DNA from: Sulfurimonas sp. HSL3-2
Lineage (GTDB): Bacteria > Campylobacterota > Campylobacteria > Campylobacterales > Sulfurimonadaceae
DNA length: 64,000 nt
NCBI RefSeq assembly: GCF_039645965.1
Contig: NZ_CP147917.1
Coordinates: forward strand, 682,001 to 746,000
Direction: 5' to 3'
Below are positions 57,716 through 64,000 of this stretch, piece by piece. The notes below the pieces were generated by a model, which had not been told where the DNA came from, made no database searches, and was given only the letters and a program-made list of their open reading frames with translations. A program made the translations under genes and the position numbers. Position 1 is the stretch's first letter; each line of letters starts with the position of its first letter.

Positions 57716-57795
57716 TAATTTACCTTTTTAATAAATATTTTGGAATAGTATATCTTTTATACCCTTATGCAATATTTATATGATAACAGTTGCGT

Positions 57796-57801
57796 TATAA
57801 T
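57796..57801 (+). promoter_or_regulatory. Putative -10 element for mutS7
   Basis: TATAAT lies 37 bases before the mutS7 ATG, preceded by TTGCGT but with no clear -35. The divergent PAS-gene promoter shares this 122-base intergenic region. Confidence 0.45.
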
Positions 57802-57837
57802 TGCATAAAAATAAGTGTAAATAAAAGGTGCCTATAA

Positions 57838-60800
57838 ATGTTATCATCTGACGTAGATAAACTTTTAGACCAGAAAAACAGACTGTTAACCGAGATATAT
57901 TTCGATCTTCAAAAACATTTTGAAGAAAAGTATGGAAACGATACAGTCGTATTTATGGAGATCGGTACCTTTTTTGAAGTCTATGAGATCAATAACGATG
58001 ATGAACAGATAGGTAAAGCAAAAGAGATAGCTGAACTTTTAAACATACAACTTACAAAGAAAAATAAATCCATCATTGAAAACTCTGCAAAAAATCCTCT
58101 TTTAGCCGGAGTCCCTGCGGTTTCGTTTGAAAGATATTTAAATCGTCTTATTCAGGAGCAAAAATACACTGTAGTTGTAGTGAAACAGCGTGGAAAACCG
58201 CCGAAGATCAGCAGGTATATCTCGCAGATCATCTCTCCGGGTACAAACTTTGACTACACCATAGATAATGACGACAACTACATCGTCTCTTTACTTGTGG
58301 ACAAGCACCGTGATATCTATACGGTCGGATACAGCGCCATCGACATCACGACAGGAAAGACATGGCTCTATGAGACACACGGAAGCAGCGAAGACCCGTC
58401 ATATGCGCTAGATGAGGTGTTTAACCTTTTAAACATCTATAAGACAAGTGAGGTCGTGCTTACATTTTTAGATGGAGTGGACGATCAAAGAGCGGTACTC
58501 AACTATCTAGAGATCCCGGAACATTATCATTACACTGTCAATCATGACATCCCCCGCATCGATTATCAAAACGAGCTTTTTGAAAAAGTGTACCAGATAC
58601 AGTCGCTTCTCTCTCCTATAGAGCATCTGGACTTAGAACGCTCGCCAATGATATCGCAGGCGTTAGCGATACTTGTACATTTTGTCATCGAGCATGACGT
58701 ACATATCATTCAGAAGCTCGACCGTCCGAACATCATAGACAACCGCCGTTACATGTACCTTGGCAACAATGCGCTTGAGCAGCTTTCCATCATTTCAAAA
58801 GACAGAAGTGAGATGACGCTTCTTAAGATGCTTGATAAGAGTGCCACGGCGATAGGACGTCGTCTTTTAAAAGAGAGACTTCTAAACCCTATTATGGACC
58901 CAGAAGAGCTGACACGCCGCTATAATCTTATAGACAGAGTCAATTCTCATACTAGATATCTTGAAGAGATCATGCGTGGTATCTATGACTTGGAACGTCT
59001 TTCTCGCCGTCTTGATCTTGGGCGTTTACATCCTTTTGAGATGAATCATATCTATGAGTCGATGATCAATGTCAAGGAACTGATGGGCTACATCAAAAAA
59101 CATAAGATCCAAAAGACGACTTTTGCCGAGCATGAAGTAGACGAGTTTTTAAGAGATATCTCTAAAAGCATAGACCTTGATGTTTCAAGACGCTTTACGG
59201 TAGCTACGATTGACGAGAACTTCTTGATGAGAAGCGTGGATGCGGCAGTAGATACATTAGTGGATGAAAATGCGAAGATGCTTCAGACATTTAATATCAT
59301 TATGGATCATATACAGGAGTTGATAAACGGTGTGACATCAAGCAATTCGACTGGAAGTGTGGCACTTGGAGTTCTTGATAAAGAGGGCTACTATATAACG
59401 CTGAGCAAAAACAGATATTCACTTATCGAGAGTATTTTTAAATCACATGAGATCGATATCGATGGCTTACATGTAAGTTTTAGCGAATTCAGTGTTAAAA
59501 AGCTGACGAACAACGTAAAGATAACATCTCCGTTTTTAGATGAACTCTCAGACAAGATCATGCGAAACAAAACCAAGATAGTCGCACTCGTAAAAGACAG
59601 ATATACACAGCTTCAAGGTGTTTATGAACGCCGTTATGCACTCCTTTTTGATCGTGTAATACAGTATGTTGCAGACCTAGATGTAGCGGTGAGTTCATCA
59701 AAAGTCGCGCAGATGTACAACCATTCAAGACCGATGCTGGTGGATGTCAAGGATGACGAGAACTTTATGCAGATCATGCAGCTGCGCCATCCGCTTATCG
59801 AACTGCAGCAGCGCCGAGGCATCTACGTGCCAAACGACATCGTCATGGGGAACCGCGAATACATGGACGTACCGTATCCGACGACTGTTATGCTTGACGT
59901 ACATGTACATGACGGTCACGACATCAACGGTGTGCTTTTATACGGAATCAATTCAAGCGGAAAATCCTCTTTGATGAAAAGTATCGGTATAGCCGTACTC
60001 ATGGCGCAAAGCGGGTTCTTTGTGAGTGCTTCTGCGATGAAGTTCTCTCTTTTTGAATCCATCTTTACACGTATTGTTTCACGCGACAACCTTGCTAAGG
60101 GACTTTCGACTTTTGCCGTGGAGATGGTCGAACTCAAAAACATCTTTAACCGTGCAAGCGTGAAATCTTTAGTTCTGGGAGATGAGATATCACACGGAAC
60201 GGAGACGCTCTCAGGTGTTGCCATTGTGGCAAGTGCCATCATAAAACTGGCAAAGCTCAGAAGCATATTCTTGTTTGCAACACACCTGCATCAGCTTTCT
60301 ACTATGGGCGAGATCCGCAGACTCAAAAACGTGGTCGATCTGCATCTGAGCGTTGAGTATGATGAAGAGAAAGATATCCTTGTCTTTAACCGCGTACTTC
60401 AAGCAGGCAGCGGAAGCAGTATCTACGGACTGGAATTTGCAAAATCGCTTCATATGGACGGTGAGTTCTTAGATACTGCAAATACGATACGAAAACGCCT
60501 TGCGAACGACTTTGACGAGCTTGAGCTTTTAGTCAAGAAAAAGACGAGCAAGTACAACAAAGAGCTTTACGTCACAAAATGTGTCATCTGCGGGGCTATG
60601 GCTGAAGACGTGCATCACATCTCGCAACAGTCGCTTGCAGATAAAGCCGGCTTTATCGGGCATTTCCATCAAGACCATAAACACAACCTTATACCTCTTT
60701 GTAAAGAACACCATAGATTGATCCACGATGGTAAGATAAAGGTTAGCGGGTTTATAATGACCTCAAAGGGCTTACAGCTTGAGTATGAAGAGATGTTAAA

Positions 60801-60915
60801 ACCGTCTCAGTCTCTTGTCAATGAGGGTGATGAGCTTGCAGTAAACATCATAGAAAAGAAAAAAGAAGAGGTCGAAAAAGAGGAAAAACCTGTTTTAGAT
60901 GATTGGGATTTTTAG
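57838..60915 (+). CDS. mutS7: MutS7-type mismatch-repair protein with C-terminal HNH nuclease domain
   Basis: At 1025 residues this is longer than canonical MutS. The N-terminal mismatch-binding domain carries FMEIGTFFEVYE with the Phe-X-Glu near residues 45-47. Core and clamp domains follow, then the ATPase with Walker A GINSSGKSS (703-711) and Walker B LVLGDEISHGTET. From about residue 910 an HNH-type nuclease follows: CVICG (Cys915, Cys918), DVHHISQ, NLIPLCKEHHRLIH (Cys955, His958). This is the MutS7 subfamily known from Campylobacterota, some giant viruses and octocoral mitochondria, in which one protein both recognises mismatches and may nick DNA. It could replace a MutS/MutL pathway; this remains inference. 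Confidence 0.92.
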   Translation: MLSSDVDKLLDQKNRLLTEIYFDLQKHFEEKYGNDTVVFMEIGTFFEVYEINNDDEQIGKAKEIAELLNIQLTKKNKSIIENSAKNPLLAGVPAVSFERYLNRLIQEQKYTVVVVKQRGKPPKISRYISQIISPGTNFDYTIDNDDNYIVSLLVDKHRDIYTVGYSAIDITTGKTWLYETHGSSEDPSYALDEVFNLLNIYKTSEVVLTFLDGVDDQRAVLNYLEIPEHYHYTVNHDIPRIDYQNELFEKVYQIQSLLSPIEHLDLERSPMISQALAILVHFVIEHDVHIIQKLDRPNIIDNRRYMYLGNNALEQLSIISKDRSEMTLLKMLDKSATAIGRRLLKERLLNPIMDPEELTRRYNLIDRVNSHTRYLEEIMRGIYDLERLSRRLDLGRLHPFEMNHIYESMINVKELMGYIKKHKIQKTTFAEHEVDEFLRDISKSIDLDVSRRFTVATIDENFLMRSVDAAVDTLVDENAKMLQTFNIIMDHIQELINGVTSSNSTGSVALGVLDKEGYYITLSKNRYSLIESIFKSHEIDIDGLHVSFSEFSVKKLTNNVKITSPFLDELSDKIMRNKTKIVALVKDRYTQLQGVYERRYALLFDRVIQYVADLDVAVSSSKVAQMYNHSRPMLVDVKDDENFMQIMQLRHPLIELQQRRGIYVPNDIVMGNREYMDVPYPTTVMLDVHVHDGHDINGVLLYGINSSGKSSLMKSIGIAVLMAQSGFFVSASAMKFSLFESIFTRIVSRDNLAKGLSTFAVEMVELKNIFNRASVKSLVLGDEISHGTETLSGVAIVASAIIKLAKLRSIFLFATHLHQLSTMGEIRRLKNVVDLHLSVEYDEEKDILVFNRVLQAGSGSSIYGLEFAKSLHMDGEFLDTANTIRKRLANDFDELELLVKKKTSKYNKELYVTKCVICGAMAEDVHHISQQSLADKAGFIGHFHQDHKHNLIPLCKEHHRLIHDGKIKVSGFIMTSKGLQLEYEEMLKPSQSLVNEGDELAVNIIEKKKEEVEKEEKPVLDDWDF

Positions 60916-60959
60916 AACACGACTTTAAATCTGTTTACATGTAAAGATGGAGGTGAGTG

Positions 60960-63236
60960 ATGAATTTAAAAGAACCTACAGCCTGTCATGACGGCAGTTG
61001 CGAGATCGGGAAGACATTTTATACCTGTCCGATGCATCCTGAAATACACCAAGATCATCCGGGGACATGCCCAAAGTGCGGTATGGCTTTGGAAAAAGAG
61101 ACACAAACAGTTTCTACGGTAAAAACACAGTACACCTGTCCTATGCATCCCGAGATCATAAGAGACAAACCCGGAACCTGTCCAAAATGCGGTATGGCGC
61201 TCGAATCCGTAACGGTTGAAGTAGAAGAGGAAAACAGAGAACTAAACGATATGAGCCGCCGTTTTTGGATCAGTCTTGTTTTTGCTCTGCCTGTTTTCAT
61301 TGTCGCTATGACAGCCGACCTGGCTCCTGCACTATTGCCGAAAAGTATCTCCATGAAAGAGATCCAATGGTTTGAATTTATCCTCTCTTCTCCCGTAGTC
61401 CTGTGGGGCGGATGGCCTTTTTTTGTCCGAGGATGGCAGTCGCTTCAGACATGGAATCTTAATATGTTCACACTAATCTCCATGGGTGTTGCAACGGCTT
61501 GGATATATAGTATAGTCGCACTTTTTATGCCTCATATCTTTCCTGCTCTGATGCAAACCAATGAGGGACTTGTGCATGTTTATTTTGAAGCTGCGGCAGT
61601 TATTACGGCTTTGGTGCTTCTAGGTCAGGTACTTGAACTAAAAGCGCGATCTAAGACCAATAGTGCCATCAAGACCCTTCTGAATCTTTCTCCAAAGCGG
61701 GCTCACCGCATAGATGCAAAGGGAGAAGAGGAAGAGATAGCTCTTGAAGCTGTTGAGGTAGGAGACACTTTAAGAATCAAGCCGGGTGAGAAGATTCCCG
61801 TGGACGGTGTCGTCATAGAGGGAAAAAGCAATGTCGATGAGTCGATGATCACGGGTGAACCCGTCGTAGTCGCTAAATCTGAAGATGACAGGCTCATAGG
61901 TGCGACACTCAATACAAACGGGACTCTGCTGATGCGGGCCGAGCGTGTAGGAAGCGATACGATGCTCTCACAAATAGTCGACATGGTGGCAAAGGCACAG
62001 CGCTCGCGTGCACCTATCCAGCAACTCGCAGACACGGTATCAGGCTACTTCGTGCCGGCAGTCGTTATATCTGCTGTATTGGCATTTTTAGGATGGTATC
62101 TTTTTGGACCCCAGCCGCGTCTGGCTTACGCTATTGTCGCTGCTGTCTCCGTGCTTATCATCGCTTGTCCCTGTGCTTTAGGTCTTGCAACACCCATTTC
62201 CATTATGGTCGGAACCGGACGTGCGGCACTTTCAGGGATACTCATAAAAGATGCACAGACTTTGGAAACAATGGAAAAAGTGACTACTTTAGTCGTTGAC
62301 AAGACTGGGACTTTGACACAGGGGAAACCGCGCCTTACAAACATAAAAGTTGTAGAGGGATTTGATGAAAACGAGATGCTGCAATATGCCGCAAGTATTG
62401 AAAAAGTAAGTGAACACCCGTTAGCAGAAGCTGTAGTGGAGCGTGCAACAGAGGCCGGTCTGTCTCTTTTACATGTAGGCGAGTTTAATTCAGTTACAGG
62501 TAAAGGGATCGAGGGCAGGATAGAAGGTAAAAAAGTAGTTCTAGGAAGCGAAAAGTTTTTAGAGAGTCTGGACATCGCGACCATAGAGATGAGTGATAAT
62601 GCGGACCTTTTACGTAAAGAGGGTAAAACGGTCATCTTTCTGGCTGTAGAGAACACTTTAGGTGCGATCTTTTGTATAGAAGACCCGATAAAAGAGAGTT
62701 CTAAAGAAGCGGTCAAGATGCTTTTGGATGAGGGCATAAAGGTAGTGATGTTAAGCGGGGACAATGAGCAGACGGCAAATGCCGTTGCAAGAAGATTAAA
62801 TATCAGCGAGGTCTATGCCAACATACTTCCCGAGGGAAAAGGCGAGGTGATCAAAAAGCTTCAGCAGGGCGGCGCAGTCGTGGCAATGGCAGGAGACGGC
62901 ATCAATGATGCTCCGGCGCTCGCCCATGCAGATGTAGGCATCGCTATGGGAGGCGGAACGGATGTCGCCATCGAGAGTGCAGGGATCACTCTGATAAAAG
63001 GGGACCTGATGGGTATCATCAAGGTGATAAAACTCAGCCGTGCGACGATGAAGAACATACGACAAAACCTCTTTTTTGCTTTTGTCTATAACAGTATCGG
63101 TATTCCTGTAGCAGCCGGCTTGCTCTATCCATATTTTGGGATACTCTTATCTCCGGTTATTGCGGCGACAGCTATGAGTTTCAGCTCGGTATCGGTCATC
63201 ACAAATGCACTTCGATTAAAAAACATAAAGATATAG
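60960..63236 (+). CDS. copA: Copper-type P1B ATPase with two N-terminal metal-binding modules
   Basis: I take the ATG at 60960, preceded by GGAGG at the right distance (60949-60953); a GTG at 60957 is possible. The 758-residue protein has two copies of a short YTCPMHPEI...CPKCGMAL module in the first 80 residues instead of the usual CxxC ferredoxin-like domains. The membrane and catalytic parts are typical P1[19 protein letters not shown] with the CPC transport motif (403-405), DKTGTLTQG with phosphorylated Asp447, [10 protein letters not shown] with the HP pair, and [10 protein letters not shown]. It should pump Cu(I) or Ag(I) out of the cytoplasm. It begins 45 bases after mutS7. Confidence 0.92.
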   Translation: MNLKEPTACHDGSCEIGKTFYTCPMHPEIHQDHPGTCPKCGMALEKETQTVSTVKTQYTCPMHPEIIRDKPGTCPKCGMALESVTVEVEEENRELNDMSRRFWISLVFALPVFIVAMTADLAPALLPKSISMKEIQWFEFILSSPVVLWGGWPFFVRGWQSLQTWNLNMFTLISMGVATAWIYSIVALFMPHIFPALMQTNEGLVHVYFEAAAVITALVLLGQVLELKARSKTNSAIKTLLNLSPKRAHRIDAKGEEEEIALEAVEVGDTLRIKPGEKIPVDGVVIEGKSNVDESMITGEPVVVAKSEDDRLIGATLNTNGTLLMRAERVGSDTMLSQIVDMVAKAQRSRAPIQQLADTVSGYFVPAVVISAVLAFLGWYLFGPQPRLAYAIVAAVSVLIIACPCALGLATPISIMVGTGRAALSGILIKDAQTLETMEKVTTLVVDKTGTLTQGKPRLTNIKVVEGFDENEMLQYAASIEKVSEHPLAEAVVERATEAGLSLLHVGEFNSVTGKGIEGRIEGKKVVLGSEKFLESLDIATIEMSDNADLLRKEGKTVIFLAVENTLGAIFCIEDPIKESSKEAVKMLLDEGIKVVMLSGDNEQTANAVARRLNISEVYANILPEGKGEVIKKLQQGGAVVAMAGDGINDAPALAHADVGIAMGGGTDVAIESAGITLIKGDLMGIIKVIKLSRATMKNIRQNLFFAFVYNSIGIPVAAGLLYPYFGILLSPVIAATAMSFSSVSVITNALRLKNIKI

Positions 63237-63247
63237 GAAAACATTAG

Positions 63248-64000
63248 ATGAATATAGCCGTATCAGGGTGTCTGCTTGGAGAGAAGGTCCGTTATGACGG
63301 CGGTGATAAGCGTGATAGTTTCATAGCCGATGAGCTTGGAAAATATGCCGAGTTTACACCATTTTGTCCCGAAACGATCGTTTTTGGTACTCCGAGACCT
63401 TCAGTCAGACTTGTCACTTTCCAAGAGCAGATAAAAGTACTTAGGAACTGTGACCTAGTAGATGTTACAAAAGAGCTTGAAAAAGGCGTCAGAGAAGAGG
63501 TAAATCGCCTAAAAATTCTAGAACTGACAGGCATCATCTTTAAATCCAGGTCACCAAGCTGCGGTCTAGGCACAACACCGACGTATCAAGAAAACGGTCT
63601 GGAAGAGGGGAAAAGTTACGGACTTTTTGCAAAAGCGTGCAGGGATGAGTATCCACTTTTGCCGATGGAGGAGGAGGGCCGTTTATGCGATCCTGAGGTT
63701 CGAGAAAACTTTGTGATGCAGCTTTTTGCCTACGATGCGTTTGAGACATTTAAAAAAGCATCTCCAAAGATGAAAGAACTTGTCGCATTTCACACAAGAT
63801 ATAAGTTCCTGCTTCAGGCAAAAGATGAAAAGGACTATAGAGAGCTCGGTAATGTGACTGCTAACCGTGAAGGTTTGGAGTTTGGCGAACTTTTTCAAAA
63901 GTATGAGCATCTTTTTAAGACAGCCATCTCAAAAAAAAGCTCCATAAAGTCTATACGAAACGTATTGGAGCATATGGCGGGATTTTTAAAAAATGAATTG
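63248..64000 (+). CDS. DUF523 (TudS-like desulfidase) fused to DUF1722, truncated by the window
   Basis: The frame opens at the ATG at 63248, 12 bases after the copA stop, and is still open at the window end. The first 150 residues are DUF523/TudS: MNIAVSGCLLGEKVRYDGG with Cys8, then Cys40 in TPFCPET and Cys105 in SRSPSCGLG, the three cysteines that bind the [4Fe-4S] cluster of 2-thiouracil desulfidase. After residue about 165 a DUF1722 (YbgA-like) domain starts (FETFKKASPKMKELVAFHTRYKFLL... in part). TudS removes sulfur from thiouracil; the role of the fused form is unknown. Confidence 0.88.
   Translation, partial: MNIAVSGCLLGEKVRYDGGDKRDSFIADELGKYAEFTPFCPETIVFGTPRPSVRLVTFQEQIKVLRNCDLVDVTKELEKGVREEVNRLKILELTGIIFKSRSPSCGLGTTPTYQENGLEEGKSYGLFAKACRDEYPLLPMEEEGRLCDPEVRENFVMQLFAYDAFETFKKASPKMKELVAFHTRYKFLLQAKDEKDYRELGNVTANREGLEFGELFQKYEHLFKTAISKKSSIKSIRNVLEHMAGFLKNEL

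Noticed and set aside
62126-62764. A 212-codon frame on the minus strand inside copA
   Set aside because: It is antisense to the conserved ATPase motifs of copA and its translation is low-complexity Ser/Pro-rich, typical of a shadow frame.

Overview
The window comes from a chemolithoautotrophic Campylobacterota bacterium, most likely Sulfurimonas or a close relative. The evidence is the 16S rRNA sequence, a two-gene ATP-citrate lyase (reductive TCA cycle), a MutS7-HNH protein, a pgl-type bacillosamine gene order like that of Campylobacter, and low GC content. The genus is inferred from the sequence by eye, not from a database search.

Positions 1-33.6 kb hold one very large surface-glycan locus, all on the + strand, mostly with 1-23 base overlaps or short gaps. 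It starts with an O-acylation pair (MBOAT plus SGNH partner) and a legionaminate-like nonulosonate block (LegC, LegH/NeuD, LegI/NeuB, PtmE and PtmA-like proteins). Then come a SpsF-like cytidylyltransferase, a class-III aminotransferase and a nitrilase-family amidase, followed by the Wzx flippase. Next is a tightly overlapped and unusual block: HpcH/HpaI aldolase, KdsB-like CMP transferase, methyltransferase, radical SAM/SPASM protein, SDR, D-2-hydroxyacid dehydrogenase, epimerase and 'cyclase'. It looks like a dedicated route to a CMP-activated 2-keto-3-deoxy sugar acid or a derivative of one. A Wzy-like polymerase, a CDP-6-deoxyhexose branch (RfbF, RfbG, 3,5-epimerase-like, reductase) and several glycosyltransferases follow. 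The locus ends with genes in pglA-C-D-E-F order, which would make UDP-diNAc-bacillosamine and load it on undecaprenyl phosphate as the first sugar.

Positions 33.7-39.8 kb are housekeeping: a secreted ComEA-like helix-hairpin-helix protein, TrpG/PabA with a coupled membrane protein, aclB-aclA with promoter and terminator, and a pseudopilin. Positions 39.9-45.3 kb are an rRNA operon (16S, tRNA-Ala(TGC), 23S, 5S) with a consensus sigma70 promoter and visible processing stems; no tRNA-Ile is present in the spacer.

Positions 45.4-57.7 kb are a cell-surface adhesion system. A LapA-like giant adhesin on the + strand has a retention module, a TAAG LapG-type cleavage site and six apparently identical 321-bp repeats. 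It converges on a minus-strand set: PAS protein, TolC-OmpA fusion, LapB-like type I ABC transporter, HlyD adaptor and LuxR-type regulator. Positions 57.8-64 kb hold mutS7 with a C-terminal HNH nuclease domain, a copper-type P1B ATPase with two N-terminal metal-binding modules, and a truncated DUF523(TudS)-DUF1722 protein that runs off the window.
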